Assembly: GCF_002994655.1 (NCBI RefSeq)
Contig: NZ_PPDL01000022.1
Coordinates: forward strand, 1-58,173
Source: Corynebacterium sp. 13CS0277
GTDB lineage: Bacteria > Actinomycetota > Actinomycetes > Mycobacteriales > Mycobacteriaceae
DNA: 58,173 nucleotides
Direction: 5' to 3'
A program made the translations under genes and the position numbers. The notes under the pieces are model-generated. The model had not been told where the DNA came from, did no database searches, and saw nothing but the letters and a program-made list of their open reading frames with translations. Positions 1 to 10,315 of the stretch are shown here, one piece after another (within the stretch, counting starts at the first letter, position 1; each line of letters begins with the position of its first letter).

Positions 1-31
1 CGACTTCTAGCTTCGGTGAGCTTGTGCCCGT

Positions 32-82
32 TGGGTGGGCAGTGCGCTTACCGGAGCTACACACCACGCTAATGGGGGATTC
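32..82. repeat. Dispersed imperfect repeat, copy 1
   Basis: This stretch resembles 21681-21748. Both contain a block reading close to GGGT(G/T)GGYAGTGCGCT and a second block reading close to CGGAG-CACCACGCTRATGGG. About 25 of the last 32 aligned bases match by eye. Copy 2 carries about 18 extra bases between the blocks. Both copies lie just upstream of gene starts. It could be a remnant of a mobile-element end; its function is unknown. Confidence 0.4.
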
Positions 83-196
83 TCCCTGTGGAGAACCTCA
101 CTCTCTGCTTGGCAGGTGAACTCACCTCAAGCCCGCACCCCACCCGTGGGCGGCCTCTTTTTCGCCGCCCCGGCCGTCCCCTTGGGAGATACCTCC

Positions 197-1039
197 GTGA
201 CCCAACCTTATGAGCCGACGGCGGCGACCGTCACCACAGACTTCCAGCTCGCGCCCGGTGAGACCAACGTCTACGGCGAGCGTTTCATGATCAGCCCGGC
301 AGTGCCCTACATGAAGGCGAAGATGATGGCGTCGTCGACGCGCTTCGTCTACCAGGTGCCGCACGCCTTCCTTGGTTTGCTTCCGCTCGGCGGCGACGAG
401 ATGACCATCCCGATCCAGTCGATTTCGGCGGTGTCGACCTCATCACGCCTGCGCGTGGGGCGCGCGATCGCGGGTGCGTTGTCCCTGCTGATTTCGCTGA
501 GCATGCTCACCGACGGGCACTTCTTCGCCGGCGTGATTCTCTTCGCCCTGGGTGGTCTGTGGTTGGCCACCTGCTTCCCCGTGTCCCTCGTCGTGACCAA
601 CCATGGTGGCATGTCCACCGTGCTGGTCGTGTCCTACTTCGACCGGGAGAAGCTCGAGCGCTTCAAGCAGGAACTGCAGGCCCGGGTCTATACCGACCAG
701 GCGGCAATCCATCACGGTGAGGCCCAGGACCTCCGCCAGCAGCAGCTGGCCGTCCAGAACATGCAGCTCGCGCAGATGCAGATGCAGCACATCAACCACA
801 TGCAGCAGGGCATGCCCCCGCAGCAGCCCATGGCACAGGGCTACGGGCAGCAGCCCCTGGCGCAGCCGATGCAGACCCCGCCGGCGGCAGCACAGCCGGT
901 CGTGCCGCAGGCCGCCCCGACGCCTGTCGAGACCACCACGCCTGAAGCATCCGACACCGGCGCCGAGGTCGATGCCCAGACCGCAGGTATCGGCGATGCG
1001 CCCGTCACCGATGGTGAGGACGCCGGGACGAAGCAGTAG
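197..1039 (+). CDS. Membrane protein with Gln/Met-rich tail, unknown function
   Basis: A 280-residue protein. I chose GTG at 197 because GGGAG lies about 8 nt upstream; the frame is open further upstream but that part reads as non-coding. Residues about 90-135 contain two adjacent hydrophobic segments, LSLLISLSML and FFAGVILFALGGLWLATCF, typical of a membrane hairpin. The N-terminal 90 residues look like a cytoplasmic beta-rich domain, possibly PH-like (inference). After the membrane segments comes a charged helix, then a Gln/Met-rich stretch and a Pro/Ala/Thr-rich C-terminus that is probably disordered. It is a single-gene unit ending in a strong hairpin. I do not recognise a named family. 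Confidence 0.75.
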   Translation: MTQPYEPTAATVTTDFQLAPGETNVYGERFMISPAVPYMKAKMMASSTRFVYQVPHAFLGLLPLGGDEMTIPIQSISAVSTSSRLRVGRAIAGALSLLISLSMLTDGHFFAGVILFALGGLWLATCFPVSLVVTNHGGMSTVLVVSYFDREKLERFKQELQARVYTDQAAIHHGEAQDLRQQQLAVQNMQLAQMQMQHINHMQQGMPPQQPMAQGYGQQPLAQPMQTPPAAAQPVVPQAAPTPVETTTPEASDTGAEVDAQTAGIGDAPVTDGEDAGTKQ

Positions 1040-1049
1040 TCCACGCGGC

Positions 1050-1090
1050 AACGCCCGCCGGGCACCGACATGCGTCGGCCGGCGGGCGTT
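1050..1090 (+). terminator. Intrinsic terminator after the first gene
   Basis: A 12-bp perfect stem (1050-1061 with 1079-1090), continued inward by CCGAC/GTCGG. It starts 10 nt after the stop codon. A long T-tract is absent. Confidence 0.7.
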
Positions 1091-1154
1091 TGTCATGCCC
1101 GGCACTCTTACCTGGCCGCCACGAGTGGGGCCGCAGGGGTGCGGGGTGGGGGTC

Positions 1155-1628
1155 TTAGTCGAAGCGGGTCACGCCGAAGTCACCGCCGCCGAATTCCTTC
1201 ACCGCATACGCCAAGGGGCCAAAGACCTGGGACAGGAAGGAGGTGACTCGGGCCGGCCAGCTGCGATCGTCGTCGAGGGCGCGGCAGTCCATGAGGCGCT
1301 GCTCCAGGGTGTTCATCAGGCGCCGCTCTTGATTGGCGGTGAGGTTGAAACCGCGCGCCGGGAACCCGGTGGTGTGCATGTGGGTGCGGAAGGCGGTGAG
1401 GTTGCGCGGGGTGTCCGGGTAGTCCCGCGCGAGGTCGCCACAGCTGGCGGCCGAAGTCGCCAGCAGGATGTCGCTGAGCTGCCGGTCGGTGACCGCCGCG
1501 CGCACGACCGGCGCCGGTGCAGTAGCGTCCTGGGGCGTGGCGTCCTGGGCGGTGGCGGGGCCGCTGGCGGTCAGCCAGAGGGCGCTGCCCACAAGCAGGG
1601 CGGTGGCGGGGTGCAGTGCGCGGCGCAT
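1155..1628 (-). CDS. Small secreted protein of unknown function
   Basis: A 157-residue protein with a clear Sec signal peptide: MRRALHPA, then the hydrophobic LLVGSALWLTASG and a likely cleavage after TAQ at about residue 27. AAGGAG lies 8 nt upstream of the ATG. The mature part is mostly helical and has two cysteines (in AASCGDLA and LMDCRALD) that could form one disulfide. It resembles no family I can name. It is probably exported to the cell envelope or medium. It lies downstream of glgB on the same strand but is separated by hairpins, so it is likely its own transcript. Confidence 0.75.
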   Translation of the reverse strand: MRRALHPATALLVGSALWLTASGPATAQDATPQDATAPAPVVRAAVTDRQLSDILLATSAASCGDLARDYPDTPRNLTAFRTHMHTTGFPARGFNLTANQERRLMNTLEQRLMDCRALDDDRSWPARVTSFLSQVFGPLAYAVKEFGGGDFGVTRFD

Positions 1629-1933
1629 GGGGCATCTCCTTCATCGTGAGGACACAAAGGGGTGGGAATGTTGCTCAAGGCTACCCCACATATCGCCGCT
1701 GGCCACAGTTGCGTTACTGCAGGTGACGCCGCTGATTCACATGCGCCACACGAGGCAGCATGCGTCTCACAGCAGGGGGAGCGTTGGGGTAGCGCCTACG
1801 GGTGAAGGACACATCCTGATGCCCGCGCATGCCGCTGCCCCGCGGGGATCCGGGTGTGGGGATCCACTCGCGGGGCAGCGGGCGAGGTGGTGCGACAACC
1901 ACAGCGGCGGCTGTGGTGATGGCGCCGGGGGAG
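1629..1933. other. Intergenic region between glgB and the secreted protein
   Basis: It contains the glgB terminator hairpins (1832-1917) and presumably the promoter of the minus-strand secreted-protein gene. No further gene is seen. Confidence 0.6.
1832..1917 (-). terminator. Two hairpins downstream of glgB
   Basis: The first stem pairs 1898-1905 with 1910-1917 (8 bp, 4-nt loop), immediately after the glgB stop on the minus strand. The second pairs 1832-1844 with 1869-1881 (13 bp perfect). No T-tract is visible, as is common for GC-rich actinobacterial terminators. Confidence 0.5.
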
Positions 1934-4465
1934 CTACTTGGTGTCGCTGGCCTTCGGCGCTGCTTTCTTCGTCGTCTTCTTGGCGGCGGTCTTCTTCGTC
2001 GCCTTCTTCGTGGTCTTCTTCGCCGTGCTCGTCGACGACTTCGTGGCCTTCTTGGTCGTCTTCTTCGCAGCAGCCTTCTTCGTCGCCTTCTTGGCGGGGG
2101 CCTTCTTGGTGGCTTTCTTCGCCGCCTTCTTGGCCGGTGCCTTCTTCGTGACCTTCGCCGGGGCGTCAGCCTCAGCGGCCGCGGGTGCCGCGGGCGCCTC
2201 GGCGGGTGCGTCCACCGCGGCCGGCTCGTCGGCGGGGGCGGACTCCTCGGCGGCCTCCTTGGCGGGGGTGAGGTCGCCGTCGAAGACGTACCACTGGGCA
2301 CTCATCGCCGGGATGTGCAGGGTGACGGAATTGTCGTAGCCGTCGCGCGGGTAGGTGATGGCCTCCACGACCTCGGGGAGGGGATTGTCCGCGCCGGCGT
2401 ACTCCCCATCGTCCGTGTTGAGCACCAGCCGCCACGGGCCCGCATCGGAGACACCCATGACGTAGTTCGGCTGGCTGGTGCCACCGAAGTTGAACACGCA
2501 CAGCACCCGCTCACCCTTCGTGCCGTAGCGGGTGAACGCCAGCACGTTGTTGTCGGCGTCGTCGGCCTTGTTCCAGCCGAAGCCCTGGCCGATGAAGTCC
2601 TGGGTGAACAGCGCCGGCAGGGAGCGGTACTGGCCGTTGAGGTTGCGCACCAGCTCCATCACGCCGCGGTGGTATTCGCCCTCCCAGCCGTCCTGGTCGA
2701 ACCAGTCAAGGCTGCGGGCCTCACTCCACTCGTTGCGCTGCGCGAAGTCCTGGCCCTGGAACAGCAGCTGCTTGCCGGGGTGCGCCCACATGTAGGCCAG
2801 CAGCATGCGCACGCCGGCGGCCTTGTTCCACGCGTCGCCCGGCATGCGGGTCCACAGGGTGCCCTTGCCGTGGACGACCTCGTCGTGGGAGATCGGCAGC
2901 ACGAACTTTTCGCTGAAGGCGTACACCAGGGAGAAGGTGATCTCGTTGTGGTGCCAGCGGCGGTTGATCGGATCCTCCTGGAAGTACTGGAGGGTGTCGT
3001 TCATCCAGCCCATGTTCCACTTCATGGAGAACCCCAGGCCGTCGTGCTCGGTCGGGGCGGTCACCCCCGGCCAGGAAGTAGATTCCTCCGCGATGGTCAG
3101 CACGCCGGGGTGGGCGCGGTGCACGGTGGCGTTGACTTCCTGGAGGAACTGCACGGCCTCCAGGTGCTCCCGGCCGCCGTACTGGTTGGGCACCCACTGG
3201 CCGTCTTCGCGGGAGTAGTCCAGGTACAGCATGGAGGCCACCGCGTCGACGCGGAGACCATCGACGTGGAACTCCTCCGCCCAGTACAGGGCGTTGGCGA
3301 CGAGGAAGTTACGGACCTCCGGGCGGCCGAAGTCGAAGACGTAGGTGCCCCAGTCCTGCTGCTCCCCGCGGCGGGGATCCGGGTGCTCGTACAGGGGGCG
3401 CCCGTCGTAGCGGCCGAGGGCGAAATCATCCTTCGGGAAGTGCGCCGGCACCCAGTCGACGATGACGCCGATGCCGCGCTGGTGGAACGCATCAATGAGG
3501 AAGCGGAGATCGTCCGGGGAGCCCCACCGGGACGTCGGCGCATAGTAGCCGGACACCTGGTAGCCCCAGGAGCCGCCGAAGGGGTGCTCCGCGACGGGCA
3601 GGAACTCCACGTGGGTGTAGCCCATGTCGGACACATAGTCCACCAGGTTCTTCGCCAACTCGCGGTAGTCCTGGCCCTGATTCCAGGAACCCAGGTGCAC
3701 CTCGTAGACACTCATCGGCGCCTCGTCGTGGTTGGTGCCGCGGCGGCGCTCCAGCCACTCGCCATCCGCCCACTCGTAGTGGGAATCGGTGACGATGCTG
3801 CCCGTCGCCGGGGCCTGCTCCGCGAGCTTCGCCAACGGGTCCGCCTTATCCCGGCGGAAGCCCTCCTGGGTGTAGATCGCGAACTTGTAGACCGCACCCG
3901 GGCCCACGTTCGGCAGGAACACCTCCCACACGCCACAAGAGCCCAGGGAACGCATCGGGAACTGTGCCCCATTCCAGCCGTTGAAATCACCCACCACGGC
4001 CACGCCGACCGCGTTCGGCGCCCACACCGCAAACGCGGTGCCGGTGACCTCGCCCATGGTGGTGGTGTAGGTCTTCACGTTCGCGCCGAGCACCTCCCAC
4101 AGGCGCTCGTGGCGGCCCTCCGTAATGAGGTAGACGTCCGTCTCGCCCAAGGTCGGCAGGAAGTGGTACGGGTCCGCCGTGGTGGCGGTGTACCCGCCCG
4201 GCCACGTGACCTCAAGCCGGTAGTCGAAGCTCTCGGTCCGGTCGAGATCCGCGCCGAAGAAATCATCGCCCAGCGGGGCGAGCTCCACCCGGCTGCCGTC
4301 GTCGAGGAGCGCGGCGACGCGCTCGGCACCCATCTGGCGGGTGCGCAGCACACTGCCACCGTCGACAGCGTGCCACCCGAGCACACTGTGCGGATCGTGG
4401 TGGGTGCAGGCGCGCAGCCTGTCACGATCGTGGTCGGGGAGGGTGGCGTAGAACGTCTCAGTCAT
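1934..4465 (-). CDS. glgB: 1,4-alpha-glucan branching enzyme with histone-like C-terminal tail
   Basis: GlgB introduces alpha-1,6 branches into glycogen in the cytoplasm. The 843-residue protein has an N-terminal beta domain and CBM48, then a GH13 TIM barrel. Visible catalytic motifs are [12 protein letters not shown] (nucleophile Asp), [11 protein letters not shown] (acid/base Glu) and [13 protein letters not shown] (transition-state Asp). The enzyme core ends near residue 730 (QWYVFDG), the normal family length. It is followed by an acidic Ala/Pro linker (about 731-771) and a 72-residue tail (about 772-843) of repeated TKK, AKK and PAKK units, about 40% lysine, like histone H1 or the mycobacterial HU tail. 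The tail is in frame, with no sign of a frameshift. AAGG precedes the ATG. glgE lies upstream on the same strand. Confidence 0.95.
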   Translation of the reverse strand: MTETFYATLPDHDRDRLRACTHHDPHSVLGWHAVDGGSVLRTRQMGAERVAALLDDGSRVELAPLGDDFFGADLDRTESFDYRLEVTWPGGYTATTADPYHFLPTLGETDVYLITEGRHERLWEVLGANVKTYTTTMGEVTGTAFAVWAPNAVGVAVVGDFNGWNGAQFPMRSLGSCGVWEVFLPNVGPGAVYKFAIYTQEGFRRDKADPLAKLAEQAPATGSIVTDSHYEWADGEWLERRRGTNHDEAPMSVYEVHLGSWNQGQDYRELAKNLVDYVSDMGYTHVEFLPVAEHPFGGSWGYQVSGYYAPTSRWGSPDDLRFLIDAFHQRGIGVIVDWVPAHFPKDDFALGRYDGRPLYEHPDPRRGEQQDWGTYVFDFGRPEVRNFLVANALYWAEEFHVDGLRVDAVASMLYLDYSREDGQWVPNQYGGREHLEAVQFLQEVNATVHRAHPGVLTIAEESTSWPGVTAPTEHDGLGFSMKWNMGWMNDTLQYFQEDPINRRWHHNEITFSLVYAFSEKFVLPISHDEVVHGKGTLWTRMPGDAWNKAAGVRMLLAYMWAHPGKQLLFQGQDFAQRNEWSEARSLDWFDQDGWEGEYHRGVMELVRNLNGQYRSLPALFTQDFIGQGFGWNKADDADNNVLAFTRYGTKGERVLCVFNFGGTSQPNYVMGVSDAGPWRLVLNTDDGEYAGADNPLPEVVEAITYPRDGYDNSVTLHIPAMSAQWYVFDGDLTPAKEAAEESAPADEPAAVDAPAEAPAAPAAAEADAPAKVTKKAPAKKAAKKATKKAPAKKATKKAAAKKTTKKATKSSTSTAKKTTKKATKKTAAKKTTKKAAPKASDTK

Positions 4466-5285
4466 GGGGAACCTTCAAGGTCAGACTTCGGATAGGGGCG
4501 GGAAGGGAGCACATGCCCGGCGTGGGCACCGCAGGGCCTCGCAGAAGCTGCGGGCACGGCCGGCGCCGCGGGCGACACGGACCGCGCCTGCCGCAGGGGC
4601 CGCCAGGCGGGGCCTGCGGGCGACCGCGGGTCGGCGGGATGGCCCCACACGGTGGGGGTGGGGCGGTGCGCCGCGCGCACGTGCCACGGGCCCGGGTAGC
4701 GCCGGGGTGGCAGGGCGCGCAGTGGGCTCTGTCCGGGGTGCTCCCAGCCCACGCCCCACACAGGGACCGCAGGAGCATCCCGCCGTGCGGCGGGGTGAAG
4801 CGTGCGCGTGCCGGCAGCAGCGCCGGGGGCGCGTGGCCGGGGTGCGGCCCGCCGAGACAGACGGCGGGAATCTGCGTGGAGGGCGTGGGCCGATGCAGTT
4901 TTTACCCCCTCGACGCTACCCCTTGTGTGGGCTGCTCAGCGGGCAGGTTGCGGGCCTGTGCGGCAGGTGATTTGACCCCGCGCGCCGACCCCATCTGGTG
5001 CCGCCGGGGGTGGGGCTGGCGGTTTAAGGTGCGGAAAGGGCGGACGTGGCCGTCGGGGTAGGGGGACCGTGCGGGAAGTATCGCCCCGCCCACACCTGTC
5101 CGCCATTGTTATCTATTTCACGAAAATTGCAGGGGTGTGACTCACCTGTCCGGGGGTGTCGGGGTCGCCGCCACGCCCCGCCGCGTGCCCGAGCATGCCC
5201 GAACGGGCCTCCACACGCACCACCGCCCCGTCTGCCACAGGGTGGGGCAGACGGGGCGGTGGGGAAGGGGCGTGGACTGTGTTTT
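4466..5285. other. 820-bp gene-free spacer between glgE and glgB
   Basis: No credible gene is present; open frames here are GC-driven. It holds the glgE terminator (5221-5261). The only AT-rich patch is about 5100-5125, which on the minus strand contains TAGATA-like sequence and could be a glgB promoter. The long spacer and hairpin suggest glgB is transcribed separately from glgE. Confidence 0.6.
5221..5261 (-). terminator. Terminator hairpin downstream of glgE
   Basis: A perfect 16-bp stem (5221-5236 with 5246-5261) with a 9-nt loop, about 25 nt past the glgE stop on the minus strand. There is no T-tract. Confidence 0.75.
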
Positions 5286-7319
5286 TTAGGCGCGGTACTC
5301 GTCGACGTGGCGCCACGCCAGCGCCTCACGGCGCTCCGCGGGCACATCCGGCAGACGCAGGATGTGGGCCACGTTCTCCCACGGGGCCAGGCGAATGAAG
5401 TTCGCGCCACCGAAGGTGTAGCTGTTGCCCGTGATGAGGTCCGTGACGTCGATGCGGTCGTAGTCGCCCAGGCCGACAGCATTCTTGTCGAGCCACAGGG
5501 TGCCCTCCTGTGCGTTCCACGGGTCGAGGTTGACGACCACCAGCACACTGTTGCCGGTGAGCGCATCGACCTTGGAGTAGGCGATGAGGTTGTCGTTGTC
5601 GACGTGGTGGAAGTGCAGCTGCCGCAGCTGCTGCAGGGCGGGCTGATCCTTGCGGATCTGGTTGAGCAGCGTGATAAACGGCTCGAGGGAATCCCCACGT
5701 TCGAGCGCGCCCTCAAAATCGCGGGGCTTGAGCTCGTACTTCTCGCTGTCGAGGTACTCCTCCGAGCCGGGGGCCACAGCCTCCGATTCGAACAGCTCGT
5801 AGCCGGCGTACACGCCCCACAGGGGGCTCAACGTGGCAGCCAGCGCCGCCCGGAGGGCGAACATGCCGCGCCCGCCGTGCTGCAGGGAGGCGTGCAGAAT
5901 ATCCGGGGTGTTGACGAAGAGGTTCGGGCGGGACACGTCCGCCATGGCGGCGATCTCCTTGCCGAACTGCTCCAGCTCCCACTTGCTGACCTGCCAGGTG
6001 AAGTAGGTGTAGTTCTGGGAGAACCCCGCCTTCGCCAGGCCGTAGAGGCGCGGGCGGCGGGTGAACGCCTCCGCGAGGAAGATGACCTCCGGGTGGGTCT
6101 CGTGCACGGTGGCGATGAGCCACTGCCAGAAGTCGGCCGGCTTGGTGTGCGGGTTATCCACCCGGAAGGTGGTGACCCCACGGTCCACCCAGAACATCAC
6201 CACGCGCAGGATTTCGGCGTAGATGCCCTCCCGGTCGTTGTCGAAGTTCAGCGGGTAGATGTCCTGGTACTTCTTCGGCGGGTTTTCCGCGTAGGCGATG
6301 GTGCCGTCGGGCAGGACGGTGAACCACTCCGGGTGGGCCTTGGCCCACGGGTGGTCGGGGGCGCACTGCAACGCCAAGTCGAGGGCGATCTCCAGGCCCA
6401 GTTCGCGGGCGCGCGACATCATCGCATCAAAATCGTCGAGGGTACCCAGCCGCGGGTGGACGGCGTCGTGGCCGCCATCGGCGGAGCCGATCGCCCAGGG
6501 GGAGCCCACATCGTGCTCATCCGGGGTCAGGGTGTTGTTGCGGCCCTTGCGGTTGACCTCACCGATGGGGTGGATCGGCGGGAAGTACACCGTGTCGAAG
6601 CCCATGCGGGCGGCGCGCTCCAACTCGAGCGTTGCGGTCGCGAAGGTGCCGTGGATCGGGGTACCCTCCTCGTCGACGCCGCCCGTGGAGCGGGGGAAGA
6701 ACTCATACCAGGAATTCACCAGCGCCTCCCGGCGCTCCACCTGCAGCCGGTAGGTGCGCGAGGGGGTGACGAGCTCCCGCACCGGGGTGGCGGTGAGCAG
6801 CGCCAGCACATCCCGCGACAGGCCCGGGGCCACCCGGGCCCGCAAGTCCCCGTTGCCGCGCAGCGATGCCGCCACGTCGAGCAGCAGCTTGCGGTTCTCC
6901 CGCCCCACCTGGCTGGCCGCCTTCTCAAAGAGTCGGGCACCGGTCTCCAGGTCGTTGGCTAGCTCCTCCGGGGACTGGCCGGCCTCAATCTTCGCGGTCA
7001 CCGCGTGCCGCCACGTCGCCATCGGATCCGACCACGCCTCAATGGTGATCTCCCACTCGCCGGGCACGTCCGCCACCATGACGGCATTGACCTGATCCGG
7101 ATCGTGCGCGGAGCGCTGCATCGGGATGTACAGCGGGGACGCGCCAGCAACCTGGGACTCCTTCGGGCCCTTGACTACCGCGGTGGCGTTGAGGGCGTCG
7201 TGGCCTTCCCGCCACACCACCGCGAAGAGGGGCACCACCTCGCCGACGACGGCCTTGGCGGGAACCTCACCGCCATGCACCTGGGGGCGAACATCGTCAA
7301 TTCCGAGACGACCAACCAT
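5286..7319 (-). CDS. glgE: Alpha-1,4-glucan:maltose-1-phosphate maltosyltransferase
   Basis: GlgE transfers maltose from maltose-1-phosphate to the non-reducing end of alpha-glucans (GlgE pathway, cytoplasm). The 677-residue length matches the family. It has an N-terminal beta-sandwich, a helical insert and a GH13_3 barrel. Recognisable motifs are [12 protein letters not shown] (nucleophile Asp), [11 protein letters not shown] (acid/base Glu) and NTPDILH (conserved Asp). The ATG at 7319 opens with [12 protein letters not shown], the expected GlgE N-terminus; its ribosome-binding site is weak. GlgE and GlgB cooperate in the same pathway, GlgB branching the linear chains that GlgE makes. Confidence 0.95.
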   Translation of the reverse strand: MVGRLGIDDVRPQVHGGEVPAKAVVGEVVPLFAVVWREGHDALNATAVVKGPKESQVAGASPLYIPMQRSAHDPDQVNAVMVADVPGEWEITIEAWSDPMATWRHAVTAKIEAGQSPEELANDLETGARLFEKAASQVGRENRKLLLDVAASLRGNGDLRARVAPGLSRDVLALLTATPVRELVTPSRTYRLQVERREALVNSWYEFFPRSTGGVDEEGTPIHGTFATATLELERAARMGFDTVYFPPIHPIGEVNRKGRNNTLTPDEHDVGSPWAIGSADGGHDAVHPRLGTLDDFDAMMSRARELGLEIALDLALQCAPDHPWAKAHPEWFTVLPDGTIAYAENPPKKYQDIYPLNFDNDREGIYAEILRVVMFWVDRGVTTFRVDNPHTKPADFWQWLIATVHETHPEVIFLAEAFTRRPRLYGLAKAGFSQNYTYFTWQVSKWELEQFGKEIAAMADVSRPNLFVNTPDILHASLQHGGRGMFALRAALAATLSPLWGVYAGYELFESEAVAPGSEEYLDSEKYELKPRDFEGALERGDSLEPFITLLNQIRKDQPALQQLRQLHFHHVDNDNLIAYSKVDALTGNSVLVVVNLDPWNAQEGTLWLDKNAVGLGDYDRIDVTDLITGNSYTFGGANFIRLAPWENVAHILRLPDVPAERREALAWRHVDEYRA

Positions 7320-7937
7320 GGTTCATCCAACTTCCATAGAGAAACTGCAGGGACAAAACGTACAAACTCCACTCGCGTCCACCCACACCCTGTCCTGCCA
7401 CCCGCGCGGGGTGCTCGTGCGCGTGGACGCCCAAGCGCGAGGGGCAGTCGTGTCCACCCTCCCGGAGGAGGGGTGGGAGCCGACAAGAAGACAGAGAAAA
7501 CAGGGAAAACAGGGCTGCGCACACAGAGCAGCGGGGGTGAGAAGAGAAAAAGGGGGATCACAAGGGGCAGTGACGTGCGTGAGGGGAGACCTCACGGCGT
7601 GGACAGCGAGGGGAACACCACACCAGCACCCGCCCCACACTCCTCCAGCAACCACACACGGCTGCAGCAGAGGGCGTAGCGGGGGCGGGTGCGTGCGTGT
7701 TCACGCGCGCATACCCCTACCACCCTAGTCGCACCCGGCTGTCCGGTACCCCACACGCACCCCTACCCTGTTGCGCACCTCACGTTGCATGCCGCTGTGG
7801 GCGCAGGTGGCACCCGCCGGCGGCAGGCGCATCGGGAGGCGTGCGGTAGGCAGGAATCGCGCGCCGGGGGTAGCCGGTCGCCCCGCGTGGCCGCCGCCGG
7901 GCAGTGTCGCGCCGGGGTGTGGGCGCTCGCGTCACGC
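7320..7937. other. Divergent intergenic region, glgE / ABC ATPase
   Basis: A 618-bp region with no credible gene. It must carry the divergent promoters for glgE (minus) and the ABC ATPase (plus). The AT-richer patch at about 7340-7370 is a plausible glgE promoter, but no clean -35/-10 pair is visible. A purine-rich run lies at 7490-7560. Confidence 0.5.
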
Positions 7938-8936
7938 ATGATGGGTGGCGTGAGCACGCAGCCTAAGACCCCCGCCGACAACCGCGCCCCCACCACCGAG
8001 ACGTCCACCACGGGCGACCCCGCCGACGCGCTCCTCGCCGCCGCTGGTGCGGCGGGGTCGGAGTCGGTGTGGCAGTCCGCCCCGCCGATCGCGCCCGCCG
8101 TCGACGACGACCTGGTCATCAACTTCCGCGACGTGACCTTCGTGCGCTCCGGAAAGACGCTGCTCGGCCCGGTGAGCTGGCAGGTCGAACTCGACGAACG
8201 CTGGGTCATCCTCGGGCCCAACGGGGCGGGCAAAACCACCCTCATCCGGCTCGCCGGGGCAGAAAAATTCCCGTCCTCAGGGCGGGCGATGATCATGGGG
8301 GAGCAGGTCGGCAAGACCGACATGCGTGACCTGCGCACCATGATCGGCATGAGCTCCGCGGCGCTGGCGCACCGCATCCCCGACCAGGAGACAGTTGCCG
8401 ACTTGGTGGTCTCCGCGGGGTACGCGATCCTCGGGCGCTGGCGGGAGGACTACGACGGCATGGACTACGACCAAGCCGTCGACACCCTGGAGCGCGTCGG
8501 TGCCCTGCACCTGCGGGACCGCACCTGGGGCACCCTGTCCGAAGGGGAACGCAAACGCGTCCTCGTCGCCCGGGCGCTCATGACCAACCCGGAGTTGTTG
8601 CTCTTCGACGAGCCGGCCGCCGGCCTCGACCTGGGTGGGCGTGAAGACCTCGTGGGGCACCTGTCGGAGTTGGCCCTCGACCCGGACGCCCCGGCGATGG
8701 TGATGATCACCCACCACGTGGAGGAAATCCCCGCCGGCTTCACCCACGCCATGCTCCTCGACGAAGGCAGCGTCGTCGCCCAAGGGCTCATCGACGACGT
8801 CCTCACGAGCGAGAACCTGACCCGGGCGTTCCACCAGCGCATCGAGCTCACCCAGGTCGACGGCCGCTACTTCGCCTACCGGGCCTCCCAGGGCGGCGCG
8901 CACCGCACCGCAGCGAACTCACACCGCCCACGCTGA
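7938..8936 (+). CDS. ABC-type ATP-binding protein
   Basis: A single ABC ATPase domain of about 250 residues behind a disordered Thr/Pro/Ala-rich N-terminus. It shows Walker A (GPNGAGKTT), the signature (LSEGERKRV), Walker B (LLLFDEPAAGLDL) and the H-loop (MITHHVEE). No membrane partner is adjacent, so it may work with a distant permease or in a non-transport role. The start is uncertain: ATG 7938, ATG 7941 and GTG 7950 are all in frame and none has a strong ribosome-binding site. Conserved sequence begins near DLVINFRDVTF. Confidence 0.85.
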   Translation: MMGGVSTQPKTPADNRAPTTETSTTGDPADALLAAAGAAGSESVWQSAPPIAPAVDDDLVINFRDVTFVRSGKTLLGPVSWQVELDERWVILGPNGAGKTTLIRLAGAEKFPSSGRAMIMGEQVGKTDMRDLRTMIGMSSAALAHRIPDQETVADLVVSAGYAILGRWREDYDGMDYDQAVDTLERVGALHLRDRTWGTLSEGERKRVLVARALMTNPELLLFDEPAAGLDLGGREDLVGHLSELALDPDAPAMVMITHHVEEIPAGFTHAMLLDEGSVVAQGLIDDVLTSENLTRAFHQRIELTQVDGRYFAYRASQGGAHRTAANSHRPR

Positions 8937-9335
8937 CACACACGGACACGCCCCGACGCGCACCGCCCCTGTGGCATGTGGCTCGCGCGCGGCTGACGAG
9001 CGGCTGGCGTGCGCCCCGGACAACGACACTCCCCGCCACTCCCTGCAGAAACCAGGGGGAGAGGCTCCGCGTTGTCCGGGGCGTTGCCGTGTGATGCGCG
9101 GGGCGTTGCCATGCCTGGGATAAGACGCACAGGGTCGTGCGCGGTGGGGGAGAAACAGGTAGAAAAGAAACCAACACCACCACGCCCAGCGCACGCTGTG
9201 GCTGTGCGCACGCGACAGCTGTGTGCACACAGGCTGCGTATACCTGCGCGGTGGTTGACCACGCCCGGCCGCGCCGCGCCTCGAGTACGGCTTGCGCACA
9301 CCGGCACCGACGATTGACCAGTTCGGGAGGACACC
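8937..9335. other. 399-bp spacer with a long inverted repeat
   Basis: No gene is seen. The main feature is the inverted repeat at 9012-9083. The rest is GC-rich with no clear promoter. Confidence 0.5.
9012..9083. repeat. 14-bp perfect inverted repeat with nested hairpin
   Basis: The arms are 9012-9025 (CGCCCCGGACAACG) and 9070-9083 (CGTTGTCCGGGGCG), separated by 44 nt. Inside is a second imperfect stem, CTCCCTG with CAGGGGGAG. It could be the terminator of the ABC ATPase gene or a structured RNA element. The unusually long spacer argues against a simple terminator. Confidence 0.55.
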
Positions 9336-10130
9336 ATGGAGGGGCCAGACGGCCGCAAACTCGCCGCCACCGTGCTGCTCATCCGCGACGGTGCTTCCGG
9401 CCTCGAGGTCTACGTCCAGGAACGCACCCACACGATGCCGACGTTCCCCCAAGCCACCGTGTTCCCCGGCGGCGGGGTCGACGCCCGCGACTACGCCACC
9501 CCCACCCCGCACCTGTGGGCGTGGCACGACGCCGACCACTTCAAAACACTTATGGGCGTCGACCGGGATACCGCGCGGGCGTTGGTGTTCGCCGCAGTGC
9601 GGGAAGTGTTTGAAGAAACCGGCCTGCTGCTCGTCGTCGACCAGGCGGGCGAGGTGCTCAAGGACGCGCGCCGTTTCCACGCGGAACGCCTCGCCATGGA
9701 GGCGCACATGCTGCCCCTGTTCCACTTCCTCGACGACCACGGGCTGCGGGTCGACTCCCGCCTGCTGGTGCCGTTCGCCCGCTGGGTGGGGCCGCCCGGG
9801 CTGGAGCTAAGCCGCCAATACGACACCTTCAGCTTCCTCGTGCACAGCCCCGCCGGCCAAGAACCGGACGACCGCCACACCCGGGAGACGACCTCCGCGG
9901 GCTGGTTTAGCCCCCAGGTGCTCCTCGACGGGTTTGCGGCAGGACTGCTGGACCTGGTGCTGCCCACCTGGTCGCAGGTGCGCCGCCTGGCGCAGTTTTC
10001 CTCCGTGGAGGACGCCTTCGCCCACCCGCCGGCCTACCCGCTGATCCCCCGCAACGAAGTCATCCGCGCCGAACCCTGGTACGAGGAGTACGCGGAGATC
10101 CGCGCCGCCCGCGGGCCGCGCCGCTTCTAG
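9336..10130 (+). CDS. NUDIX hydrolase, NUDT19-like
   Basis: A 264-residue protein of the NUDIX superfamily, which hydrolyses nucleoside-diphosphate-linked compounds. The NUDIX box is split: the glycines (FPGGGVD, about residue 47) and the helix REVFEETGLL (about residue 90) are separated by about 40 residues, as in NUDT19/NUDT8-type proteins that act on CoA-like substrates. The catalytic REXXEE core is intact. GGAGG lies about 6 nt upstream of the ATG. The substrate cannot be inferred. Confidence 0.85.
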   Translation: MEGPDGRKLAATVLLIRDGASGLEVYVQERTHTMPTFPQATVFPGGGVDARDYATPTPHLWAWHDADHFKTLMGVDRDTARALVFAAVREVFEETGLLLVVDQAGEVLKDARRFHAERLAMEAHMLPLFHFLDDHGLRVDSRLLVPFARWVGPPGLELSRQYDTFSFLVHSPAGQEPDDRHTRETTSAGWFSPQVLLDGFAAGLLDLVLPTWSQVRRLAQFSSVEDAFAHPPAYPLIPRNEVIRAEPWYEEYAEIRAARGPRRF

Positions 10131-10315
10131 CTGTACTCCCCGTGTGAGGTGGTCACTCGGCGCGAAGGACGAGGTCTCGTGGGGGTCAAGCGACTACCTC
10201 ATCGCATGCGGCGTGGAGAGCACACCCCGCAGCCGCACATCCCCGCCGCAGGTGGGTGCGCGAGCACCGGCGGAGATGGTGAGAGCACTGGCGGGGAAGG
10301 GGCGGGGCCGCGCGA

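Noticed and set aside
1714..2301. Arg/Pro-rich ORFs opposite the glgB tail
   Set aside because: They are antisense shadows of the repetitive lysine-rich tail; composition is explained by the repeat and they lack start signals.
5085..5150. GlxR (CRP-type) site upstream of glgB
   Set aside because: TGTGA and TCAC occur but without the required six-base spacing.
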